A stretch of 5,971 nucleotides of DNA from Tannerella sp. Lineage in GTDB: Bacteria > Bacteroidota > Bacteroidia > Bacteroidales > Tannerellaceae. The notes below the pieces were generated by a model. It made no database searches. It saw only the letters and a program-made list of their open reading frames with translations, and was not told where the DNA came from. Positions 1 to 5,971 of the stretch are shown piece after piece (the stretch's first letter is position 1; each line of letters opens with the position of its first letter). Made by a program: the position numbers and the translations under genes. Where the stretch lies: positions 1 through 5,971 of the forward strand of contig JAITDQ010000294.1 in assembly GCA_031282485.1 (NCBI GenBank), read 5' to 3'.

Positions 1-534
1 AAGATTAGCGCTGCCGATTCCCGGCTCGACGGCATAGTGACCGGTTTCGGCGAAATCATTCGGGGCGCATTGCACCACTTCAACCCGCATGTGGCCGACG
101 CCGCACTGAGTTTGCAGAATTTGTTCAAGACATACGGAAACATCGCCCGTAAAAATTACGACGAAGAACTGGCCGCCGTGACCAATCTGCTGCAAGACCT
201 CGAAGGCGCATACGCAGACAGGGTGATGCTTATTACCGGACTGTCCGAATGGGTGAAGGAACTCGGGACGGCGAGCCGTGAACTGGCGGATTTACTCGCT
301 CTTCGCAACACCGAAACTGCCGAAAAACCGCAGGTACGCATGGTAAACGTCCGTCGCGAAATAGACCCTGTTTACCGCAACTTTGTCGCCCGCATCGAAG
401 CCCTCTCGCTCATCGAAGGCGAATCGGATTACATCGCATTTATCAACGAACTGAACGCACTGGTAGAACGTTTCAACCACATCCGCCCGCATCAGAGACC
501 GGCAGACGGGGAAAACAGCAAACCGTCAAATTAG
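1..534 (+). CDS. DUF6261-like protein of unknown function (C-terminal part, 5' end outside window)
   Basis: The reading frame is open from base 1, so the gene starts upstream. The GTG at 37 is an internal valine, not a start. The 177 visible residues are mostly amphipathic alpha helix with no signal peptide, membrane segment or cysteine motif. The C-terminal part, reading REIDPVYRNFVARIEALSLI and then YIAFINELNALVERFN, resembles the conserved tail of DUF6261 proteins as I remember them from Bacteroides and relatives. Those proteins are about 240 residues long, so roughly a quarter would be missing here. The last 15 or so residues are polar and probably disordered. No function is established for the family and the context offers none. 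The downstream gene is convergent and overlaps by 4 bp, so no shared operon is implied. The coding assignment is firm; the family name is recalled, not searched. Confidence 0.75.
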   Translation, partial: KISAADSRLDGIVTGFGEIIRGALHHFNPHVADAALSLQNLFKTYGNIARKNYDEELAAVTNLLQDLEGAYADRVMLITGLSEWVKELGTASRELADLLALRNTETAEKPQVRMVNVRREIDPVYRNFVARIEALSLIEGESDYIAFINELNALVERFNHIRPHQRPADGENSKPSN

Positions 535-1919
535 CCGAAGACGACTTCGACGTAAACCTGGGCGTTCTCGAAACGTACGACGACAACTTTCGTTCCTTTG
601 TCGATAAATCCCGATTCGGATATCCCGTCGTAGTATGTGCCGTCGATGATGACTTTACCGGACGGGCGGAGGACGGTTGCCGCTACACCTTCCCTGCCGA
701 CAAGGGCGGACAGGACAGGCGACGATTTCGCCTCTTCGAGGTCGGTCGCAAGCGCAACGTTCCGCAGGAGGCCTTTACTCCCGATGCGGCTTGACAGCCA
801 CAGCATACTCCCGAACCCTGCCGAGATGCCGATTAATACGACCATGACGGAGCGTCCGATTTCAAAATCGCCGACTCCGTCGAAATTGAAATTTATGTTG
901 TTCACGAGGGCGAGGGAAAGTCCGGCGATAATCAGAACCGTGCCGCATATTCCGGTGATGCCGAATCCGGGTATGACAAAAATCTCGAATGCAATCAGTA
1001 TAAGTCCGATGAGGAAAATCAGGATTTCCCAGTTTGCCGCAAGTCCTTCAATATATAAAGGGGCGAAATATAAAATCGCGGCGATAAGAGCCGCCGCCGA
1101 CGGGAAGCCTATGCCCGGCGTCTGAAGCTCGAAATAGATACCTCCTATGATAATCATGATAAGAATGGACTGGAATACCGGGTTCATCAGGAATCCTTTC
1201 AAGTTGTCTATCCACGAAGGTTCGTAGCTTCGGAGTTCGTAATCGTCGTATTGCATGTATTTTGTGATGACATCGTCGACGGATTCCGCTATGCCGTCGC
1301 AAAAGCCCCATTTCACGGCTTCTTCCGTCGTGAAGGTCAGCGTCTTTCCCGAATCAATCAGGTTGGGGATAACGATGCGGTCGTCGACCATGGCTTCGGC
1401 TATCTGGGGGTCGCGAATCCATTTACAGACTGTATCTGTACCGTTTACAACCGTGTCGCGCCCGTGGGCTTCGGCTGTCGCACGCATCATCGAACGCATG
1501 TACGACTGGTATTTGTCGGGCAACGCACCGCCTGTCTGGTCAACGACGGTCGCGGCTCCTATGCTTGCGCCTTTACGCATGTATATTTTTTTACATGCAA
1601 TGGATATAAGCGCACCGGCCGAAGCGGCGTTATTGTCAATAAATACGTATACGGGAACGGGGCTGTAAAGTATCGCCGTACGCATGGAATCGGCCGCTTC
1701 GAGCAGTCCTCCGTAAGTGTTCAGGTGTATAAGCACGGCGCTCGCACCGAGCGACTGTGCTTCTTCAAGTCCTTTGTTAAGGTATATCTGCGAAGTTTTG
1801 TCAATTTCTTTTTTTATGTCAATCGTATAGACCAGAGGTTTCTCCGCAGCCGGGGACATGCCCGGTACAAGCCATGTAAGAATAAGGCCGATAGTCGCAT
1901 GTAACAATATTTTACTCAT
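531..1919 (-). CDS. NfeD-family membrane-bound ClpP-class serine protease
   Basis: This is a 462-residue long-form NfeD protein. Residues 1-25 form a signal peptide (hydrophobic core about 4-19, likely cleavage after A24 or A25). Residues 28-225 are a ClpP/crotonase-fold protease domain. It carries NTYGG at 67-71, the oxyanion-side motif usually written DTPGG in the family, and the nucleophile region NNAASAGA, giving Ser100 as the likely catalytic serine. K136 lies where the lysine of the Ser-Lys dyad is expected from the Pyrococcus PH1510 paradigm. About five membrane helices follow (roughly 246-263, 272-290, 297-316, 321-340, 356-376). The C-terminal NfeD OB-fold is at 403-461 (LVGREGVAATVLRPSGKVII). 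Family knowledge suggests cleavage of membrane proteins, often beside an SPFH/stomatin partner; none is visible here. The start is 12 bp after the topB stop with no Shine-Dalgarno, so it is probably last in the engB-topB transcript. Confidence 0.93.
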   Translation of the reverse strand: MSKILLHATIGLILTWLVPGMSPAAEKPLVYTIDIKKEIDKTSQIYLNKGLEEAQSLGASAVLIHLNTYGGLLEAADSMRTAILYSPVPVYVFIDNNAASAGALISIACKKIYMRKGASIGAATVVDQTGGALPDKYQSYMRSMMRATAEAHGRDTVVNGTDTVCKWIRDPQIAEAMVDDRIVIPNLIDSGKTLTFTTEEAVKWGFCDGIAESVDDVITKYMQYDDYELRSYEPSWIDNLKGFLMNPVFQSILIMIIIGGIYFELQTPGIGFPSAAALIAAILYFAPLYIEGLAANWEILIFLIGLILIAFEIFVIPGFGITGICGTVLIIAGLSLALVNNINFNFDGVGDFEIGRSVMVVLIGISAGFGSMLWLSSRIGSKGLLRNVALATDLEEAKSSPVLSALVGREGVAATVLRPSGKVIIDGTYYDGISESGFIDKGTKVVVVRFENAQVYVEVVFG

Positions 1920-1931
1920 AATGTATGTGTG

Positions 1932-4118
1932 TTAGTTGGTGTAATTCTTTATTATTATATCCAGTTCCCCGTCGCTTAATCCTTCGCCGTACGTTTCGTA
2001 AGGCAGACGGAATGTGCATCCGTTTATATATTCGGAACATCCGTAAGCCGTTTTCCCGTGAAGGATTGTACCTTTTTTACAAAGGGGACAAACCGGCGAG
2101 TTTGTCTTTATCGGGCTGCCGACGGAGTTTACCGCCGCCGTTTTCCCGCTGTCTGCCGCTGCCGTTTTTGCGTTATCTGCCGCTGTCGTTTTGCCGCTGC
2201 CGGTTACTGCCATTCCGGCCGCGCTTTTCCCGGCTTTTTTATCCGTCGGCTTATCCGTGATTTTATTGCCTTGTGATGCTTTTTTTATGGAATCCCCGTC
2301 AATGGTTATCGTATGCGAACTCCGGTCGGCGAGTACGTTTCGCACAATTTGCCCGACCATTTCTTTCAGTTCGTTTATAAACACAGGCGCTTCGTAGACG
2401 CCCTGTTCAATCTTGCGGAGCTTGTTTTCCCACAGGCCGGTCAGTTCCACGCTTTTGAGCAGTTCTTCCCGTATGGTGTCGATGAGTTCCATGCCGGTAG
2501 GCGTAGCATACAGGTTTTTACGTTCCTTGCGTATATAGTTGCGTTTGAACAGTGTTTCTATAATGGCGGCGCGTGTCGAAGGCCGGCCGATACCGTTTTC
2601 TTTCAGCGCATCGCGCAGGTCGTCGTTATCGACAAATTTTCCGGCCGTTTCCATGGCGCGCAGCAGGGTTGCTTCGGTATACGGTTTGGGCGGCGTTGTC
2701 CATTTTTCGGCAAAATCCGGTTTGTGCGGGCCGCTTTCGCCTTTTGTAAAAGCCGGCAATACGGCGTTTTCGCCGGCAGGATGCTGTTCGCCGGCGCTGT
2801 CGTTCGGTTCGGTGCTGTCGTCGCCGGCCGCCTGTTTTTCAAAAACAGCGCGCCAGCCCGGAACGAGAATCTGTTTGCCTGTCACTTTAAACTTGACCTC
2901 TTCCACTTCGCCCAGTACCGTTGTTGTCGATATTTCGCAGTCGGGATAAAAGGCTGCAATAAAACGCCTGGCGACAAGGTCATAGACTTTCCGTTCATTA
3001 TCCGTAAGGTTACGCGCCGTTACCCCTGTCGGTATGATTGCGTGGTGGTCGGTAACCTTCGTATTGTCGAAGACTTTTTTTGATTTGGGAATTTTAGCGG
3101 CCAACAACGGGGCGGCGAGTGTTACATAATCGGTCAAACCTTTCAGTATCTGCGGCACTTTCGGGTAGATGTCCTCACTGAGGAATGTCGTGTCAACGCG
3201 CGGATAAGTAGTCACTTTCTTCTCGTAGAGCGACTGTATCAGTTTCAGTGTATCATCGGCCGAGAAAGCAAATTTCCTGTTACATTCAACCTGCAGCGAC
3301 GTCAGGTCAAACAGACGCGGAGCTAATTCCTTTCCCTTCTTTATTGCGATATCGGTAACGGTAAAAAGTTTGCCCGTAATTTTTTGCAGCAGTTCTTCCC
3401 CTTCTTCCTTTTTCGAAAATTTCCCTTGCGTTGAGGAGAATGTCGTTTCGCGATAGACGGTTTTCAATTCCCAGTAAGGTTCGGGCTTGAAATTTTCAAT
3501 TTCCTTCTGGCGGTTTACGATTAGAGCGAGCGTAGGCGTCTGGACACGTCCTATTGATAAAACCTGTTTATTCTGTCCGTAGCGCAGGGTATACAGGCGC
3601 GTTGCGTTCATCCCGAGAATCCAGTCGCCTATGGCGCGGGACAATCCGGCTTCATAGAGGTTCTGATATTCGGCCTGATCTTTCAGCGTCCGGAACCCTT
3701 CACGTATAGCCTCCTCCGTAAGGGACGATATCCATAGACGGCGGACAGGGCATTTGCATCCGGCTCTCTGCAAGACCCAGCGCTGTATCAGCTCGCCTTC
3801 CTGTCCGGCATCACCGCAGTTGATAACTTCTTCTGCATTTTGAATGAGGTTTTCAAGAATATTGAACTGTTTCAGGTATCCCGGATTATCAATCAGTTTA
3901 ATGCCGAAGCGCGGCGGTATCATCGGCAAAAAGCGCACGTTCCACTGTTTCCAGTCGGGCGAATAATCCTGCGGCTCTTTAAGCGTGCATAAATGACCGA
4001 ATGTCCAGGAAACCCGGTACCCGTTTCCCTCGATATAACCGTCCTTTTTTTGGGTAGCTCCGAGCGCTTCGGCTATTTCGCGAGCCACGCTTGGTTTTTC
4101 GGCGATACATACTTTCAT
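1932..4118 (-). CDS. topB: DNA topoisomerase III (type IA)
   Basis: This 728-residue type IA topoisomerase cuts and rejoins one DNA strand through a 5'-phosphotyrosine, a role tied to decatenation and recombination intermediates. The TOPRIM domain starts at residue 1 (AEKPS with E7; SWTFGHL at 37-43). The metal motif reads DAGQEGEL at 103-110, not the usual DxDxE. Core motifs follow: SIGRVQTPTLALI at 188-200, catalytic Tyr305 in TTYPRVDT (303-310), DHHAIIPT at 357-364, the PPKPYTEATLLRAME region at 476-490, and GIGRPSTRA at 509-517. An acidic low-complexity linker (about 429-453) interrupts the core. Residues 618-670 are a Lys/Ala/Thr-rich linker with 8-residue repeats. A four-cysteine zinc-ribbon-like module (C677, C680, C694, C701) lies near the C terminus. 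The ATG at 4118 places MKVCIAEKPS exactly at the family N terminus. It sits between engB (24 bp) and the nfeD-type gene (12 bp). Confidence 0.95.
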   Translation of the reverse strand: MKVCIAEKPSVAREIAEALGATQKKDGYIEGNGYRVSWTFGHLCTLKEPQDYSPDWKQWNVRFLPMIPPRFGIKLIDNPGYLKQFNILENLIQNAEEVINCGDAGQEGELIQRWVLQRAGCKCPVRRLWISSLTEEAIREGFRTLKDQAEYQNLYEAGLSRAIGDWILGMNATRLYTLRYGQNKQVLSIGRVQTPTLALIVNRQKEIENFKPEPYWELKTVYRETTFSSTQGKFSKKEEGEELLQKITGKLFTVTDIAIKKGKELAPRLFDLTSLQVECNRKFAFSADDTLKLIQSLYEKKVTTYPRVDTTFLSEDIYPKVPQILKGLTDYVTLAAPLLAAKIPKSKKVFDNTKVTDHHAIIPTGVTARNLTDNERKVYDLVARRFIAAFYPDCEISTTTVLGEVEEVKFKVTGKQILVPGWRAVFEKQAAGDDSTEPNDSAGEQHPAGENAVLPAFTKGESGPHKPDFAEKWTTPPKPYTEATLLRAMETAGKFVDNDDLRDALKENGIGRPSTRAAIIETLFKRNYIRKERKNLYATPTGMELIDTIREELLKSVELTGLWENKLRKIEQGVYEAPVFINELKEMVGQIVRNVLADRSSHTITIDGDSIKKASQGNKITDKPTDKKAGKSAAGMAVTGSGKTTAADNAKTAAADSGKTAAVNSVGSPIKTNSPVCPLCKKGTILHGKTAYGCSEYINGCTFRLPYETYGEGLSDGELDIIIKNYTN
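2124..2195 (-). repeat. Three 24-bp imperfect tandem repeats inside topB
   Basis: Three contiguous 24-bp units (2172-2195, 2148-2171, 2124-2147) encode the octapeptides GKTTAADN, AKTAAADS and GKTAAVNS, residues 642-665 of the topoisomerase. A fourth, more diverged unit (GKSAAGMA) lies at 2208-2231, separated by four residues. The DNA units share a core resembling TCTGCCGCTGYCGTTTT on the + strand, so they look like products of in-frame duplication. They lie in the flexible basic linker between the catalytic core and the zinc-ribbon tail. Confidence 0.8.
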
Positions 4119-4142
4119 GCGTACATTATTAAATAGTAATCC

Positions 4143-4748
4143 TTACGGTAACAATAAAGAAGCATTAACATCACTGATATAGTCAAGTATTTCATCGCGT
4201 CCTTCTTTATTTTCCGACGAAGAAACGAACAGAGGAGGCAGTTCTTCCCATGTTTCATACAGTTTTTCGCGATAAGCCGTCATATTTTCCGCCAGTTTGC
4301 TTTTGCTGATTTTATCGGTTTTTGTAAAGATAATCGAAAAAGGGATGTCACATTCGCCGAGCCATTCCATAAATTCGAGGTCTATCTTTTGCGGCTCGTG
4401 GCGGCAGTCAATAAGGACGAAAAGGTTTGTCAGCTGCTCACGTTCGAGGATGTAATTTTCGATTATCGTCCGGATATTTTCGCGTCCTTTTTTGCCTCTT
4501 TGAGCATATCCGTATCCCGGCAAATCGACGAGATACCATTCATCATTAATTATAAAATGATTGATCAACTGCGTTTTGCCGGGTTTCTGCGAAGTCATAG
4601 CCAACTGCTTATGATTAGTAAGCATATTGATAAGCGATGACTTACCGACGTTCGAACGTCCGGTAAAAGCATACTCCGGCAAACGCCCCTGCGGACACTT
4701 TTCAATGTCGGTATTACTGATTACAAATTTTGCGCTTTTTATCTCCAT
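4143..4748 (-). CDS. engB: Ribosome biogenesis GTP-binding protein EngB (YsxC/YihA)
   Basis: A 201-residue single-domain GTPase of the TRAFAC Era/EngA-like group, the usual length for EngB. The family acts in the cytoplasm in late assembly of the 50S ribosomal subunit and is essential in many bacteria. All G motifs are visible: G1/P-loop GRSNVGKS at 30-37, the G2 threonine T59 in KPGKTQL, G3 DLPGYG at 75-80 with the EngB-type YGYAQRGKK continuation, G4 TKTD at 142-145, and G5 SSSE at 176-179. The N-terminal segment before the P-loop ([15 protein letters not shown]) is also typical. The ATG at 4748 fits the normal family start; no Shine-Dalgarno is seen. It is the first gene of the leftward run, with topB 24 bp downstream. 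Nothing is missing or unusual. Confidence 0.97.
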   Translation of the reverse strand: MEIKSAKFVISNTDIEKCPQGRLPEYAFTGRSNVGKSSLINMLTNHKQLAMTSQKPGKTQLINHFIINDEWYLVDLPGYGYAQRGKKGRENIRTIIENYILEREQLTNLFVLIDCRHEPQKIDLEFMEWLGECDIPFSIIFTKTDKISKSKLAENMTAYREKLYETWEELPPLFVSSSENKEGRDEILDYISDVNASLLLP

Positions 4749-4767
4749 AAGTTAATTTTTAGGAAGG

Positions 4768-4799
4768 CGAAGATAAGACCTTTTTTTTTGATTTGCAAT
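4768..4799 (-). promoter_or_regulatory. Candidate leftward promoter for engB-topB-nfeD
   Basis: Read on the - strand, ATTG (4799-4796) is followed after 20 bp by TATCTTCG (4775-4768). The Bacteroides primary sigma consensus is TTTG, 19-21 bp, TAnnTTTG, so each element has one mismatch. It would start transcription about 10-15 bases before the engB ATG, giving a very short leader. It is supported by position and spacing only. Confidence 0.4.
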
Positions 4800-4823
4800 C
4801 TTTGATAAAAAAATGTATTTTTG
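4792..4823 (+). promoter_or_regulatory. Bacteroides-type promoter for the rightward genes
   Basis: TTTG at 4792-4795, a 20-bp spacer, and TATTTTTG at 4816-4823 match the Bacteroides -33/-7 consensus (TTTG, 19-21 bp, TAnnTTTG) without a mismatch. Transcription would start near 4828-4833, leaving an AT-rich leader of about 35 bases before the ATG at 4867. Other TTTG copies at 4787 and 4801 are badly spaced. No experimental start is known to me. Confidence 0.7.
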
Positions 4824-4853
4824 TTGCGGAATTATTGATATTAAATTTTAAAG

Positions 4854-4859
4854 AAGGAG
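4854..4859 (+). promoter_or_regulatory. Strong Shine-Dalgarno (AAGGAG) for the 248-residue protein
   Basis: AAGGAG lies 7 bases before the ATG at 4867, an optimal distance. The other starts visible in this window lack such a site, as is common in Bacteroidota, so this one both fixes the start codon and stands out. Confidence 0.65.
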
Positions 4860-4866
4860 AGGGAGT

Positions 4867-5613
4867 ATGAAAGGACAGGAAGATGTATTTAAACGGTTTC
4901 ACGAGTCTTTCCAAAATATGGACGGACGTTTTCATATTCTTGAACATCGTGTGCCGGTAGAACAGCAGATGGAGTATTTCCGGTTTTCAGACCGGATACG
5001 TAAGGCCATGTACAAGATTAATGATGTTGATTACCAGCAATACATGGTCGATTTGAGGGATGACAGCTTATCAAAGGAAAAAAAGAAACGGATTCTTTCG
5101 ATTTTAGCGTCGTCGAAGCAGGTACGCGCTTACAGGTTACTGGAAAAGTACGTGCAGGAACCCGACCCGGAACTCGTGAACTGGGCTTATATGGCTTTAA
5201 TGGAAAGCCGGATTACGCTCGAATCCGAATTGTCGGGCGAGAAACAGATTTACATATCCACCGGTTTGGGAGGCAAAGGCGAGAAACTGCGTTTTTATGT
5301 TTTGATACTGTCGTCCCGGGATATCCCGTTTCTTGACTATCAAAGCGAAGTTATCGAAAAAGAATTTAGATATGCGCTGCCTAAAAACGATTGTGAAATA
5401 GAACGGCTTACGCTTGGCGACAGATATGTGGAACTTGTTTTTTTGATACCCGTGAGAGCTGATATGAAAAGGATACTGGAGGATATTATACGCGAGTGTA
5501 ATCTGTATGGAAATTTCCTGTCGGAAATTTTTACGGTCACGAATGTCAAGGAGCTTGATCAGGAAGAAGTGAATCATATTGTGGAAAAATACGGGCACGA
5601 AGCAGACCGTTAA
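4867..5613 (+). CDS. Uncharacterised protein with HEAT-like segment and possible ferredoxin/ACT-like domain
   Basis: I do not recognise a named family for this 248-residue protein. It has no signal peptide or membrane segment and is rich in charged residues, so it is probably cytoplasmic. Residues 1-60 look helical. Residues 68-116 resemble a HEAT-type helical pair (KKKRILSILA, then RAYRLLEKYV and DPELVNWAYMALME). From 126 the pattern changes to strands and helices: strand 141-149 (LRFYVLILS), helix 157-169, strands about 177-184 and 186-195 (RYVELVFLIP), helix 197-211, strand 218-226. This beta-alpha-beta-beta-alpha-beta order would suit a ferredoxin- or ACT-like fold, but that is inference from residue patterns. 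No catalytic motif is visible. The start is supported by a strong Shine-Dalgarno and a consensus promoter. A family 2 glycosyltransferase follows after 37 bp, probably on the same transcript. Confidence 0.85.
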   Translation: MKGQEDVFKRFHESFQNMDGRFHILEHRVPVEQQMEYFRFSDRIRKAMYKINDVDYQQYMVDLRDDSLSKEKKKRILSILASSKQVRAYRLLEKYVQEPDPELVNWAYMALMESRITLESELSGEKQIYISTGLGGKGEKLRFYVLILSSRDIPFLDYQSEVIEKEFRYALPKNDCEIERLTLGDRYVELVFLIPVRADMKRILEDIIRECNLYGNFLSEIFTVTNVKELDQEEVNHIVEKYGHEADR

Positions 5614-5650
5614 ATCCACACGGCAATTAATAAATACAAAATAATACTAT

Positions 5651-5971
5651 ATGTCAAAATTGTCTGTTATAGTTCCATGTTACAATGAAGAAGACGTCAT
5701 TGCCGAATCATACAGGCGCACGAAATCGGCGCTGGATACGCTTTCCTGTGATGCGGAAATAATATATGTGAACGACGGAAGTTCGGACCGTACACGTCGC
5801 ATGCTGGATGAGATAGCTGCCGGAGACAAACGGGTTAAGGTGCTGCATTTTTCGCGGAATTTCGGTCATCAGCCGGCTGTTTCGGCAGGCATATACCATT
5901 GCGATGCGGATTGGGCGATAATTATGGATGCGGACTTGCAGGACCCTCCCGAATTGATTCCCGATATTCTT
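5651..5971 (+). CDS. Family 2 glycosyltransferase, polyprenyl-phosphate (DPM1/GtrB-like) type, 3' end outside window
   Basis: The first 107 residues of a GT-A fold glycosyltransferase are present. The opening MSKLSVIVPCYNEE is the typical GT2 nucleotide-sugar-binding strand and loop. VNDGSSDRT at 40-48 contains the conserved Asp (D42). SRNFGHQPAVSAG at 68-80 is characteristic of the DPM1/GtrB/ArnC-like subgroup. The DAD metal-binding motif is at 93-95 in MDADLQDPPE. Members of this subgroup move a sugar from UDP- or GDP-sugar to a polyprenyl phosphate at the inner membrane and usually run to about 310-330 residues with two C-terminal membrane helices, which would lie beyond the window. The exact sugar cannot be told. 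The start ATG follows an AT-rich 37-bp gap without Shine-Dalgarno or terminator, so co-transcription with the preceding gene is likely. Confidence 0.93.
   Translation, partial: MSKLSVIVPCYNEEDVIAESYRRTKSALDTLSCDAEIIYVNDGSSDRTRRMLDEIAAGDKRVKVLHFSRNFGHQPAVSAGIYHCDADWAIIMDADLQDPPELIPDIL

Noticed and set aside
37..39. GTG as a start codon for the left-edge gene
   Set aside because: The frame is open through the preceding 12 codons to the window edge and nothing resembling a promoter or ribosome-binding site precedes it, so the gene most likely begins outside the window.
1251..1904. Long + strand open frame (217 codons) opposite the NfeD-family gene
   Set aside because: It is antisense to the protease domain that carries the catalytic motifs and has no promoter or ribosome-binding site; composition is that of a shadow frame.
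2313..3083. Long + strand open frame (256 codons) opposite topB
   Set aside because: It is fully antisense to the well-supported topoisomerase core; its translation is rich in Phe, Arg and Cys with no recognisable motif, as expected for a shadow frame.
4781..4790. Run of nine T residues as a possible intrinsic terminator
   Set aside because: No GC-rich hairpin precedes it on either strand; it lies just upstream of the rightward -33 element and is better explained as an AT-rich promoter-flanking tract.
4759..4947. Small minus-strand frame of 62 codons across the divergent promoter region
   Set aside because: It covers the AT-rich promoters and the start of the rightward gene; the low-complexity Lys/Phe/Ser translation reflects AT-rich DNA.
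5197..5619. Minus-strand open frame opposite the 248-residue protein
   Set aside because: It overlaps a + strand gene with a strong Shine-Dalgarno and consensus promoter; no motif or start signal supports the antisense frame.

Overview
The window looks like chromosomal DNA of a member of the Bacteroidota, most likely Bacteroidales. Three things point there: a DUF6261-type protein at the left edge (a family I associate with gut Bacteroidales), a textbook Bacteroides-type promoter (TTTG, 20-bp spacer, TATTTTTG), and the absence of Shine-Dalgarno sequences in front of most genes. Base composition is moderate, with AT-rich intergenic DNA. Coding is dense: five protein genes, two of them cut by the window edges. 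I see no RNA genes, insertion sequences, CRISPR arrays or integrase-type genes.

Left edge (1-534, + strand): the C-terminal 177 residues of a DUF6261-like protein of unknown function. It runs tail to tail into the next gene, and the two stop codons share the four bases TTAG.

Left-centre (4748 down to 531, - strand): a tight three-gene run transcribed leftward. The order is engB (ribosome-assembly GTPase YsxC/YihA), then topB (type IA DNA topoisomerase III), then an NfeD-family membrane serine protease. Gaps of 24 and 12 bp suggest one transcript. The products do unrelated jobs (50S subunit maturation, DNA decatenation, membrane protein quality control), so this looks like a housekeeping operon and not a dedicated system.

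Middle (4749-4866): a 118-bp divergent promoter region. The rightward promoter matches the Bacteroides consensus perfectly. A weaker leftward promoter candidate lies back to back with it.

Right (4867-5971, + strand): a 248-residue protein that I cannot assign to a named family. It has a HEAT-like helical segment followed by a possible ferredoxin/ACT-like fold. After 37 bp comes the N-terminal 107 residues of a family 2 glycosyltransferase of the polyprenyl-phosphate (DPM1/GtrB-like) type. These two genes are probably co-transcribed.

I do not find a convincing undescribed multi-gene system. The points most worth a second look are the altered TOPRIM metal-binding motif of the topoisomerase, the 24-bp tandem repeats in its C-terminal linker, the unassigned 248-residue protein, and the back-to-back divergent promoters.
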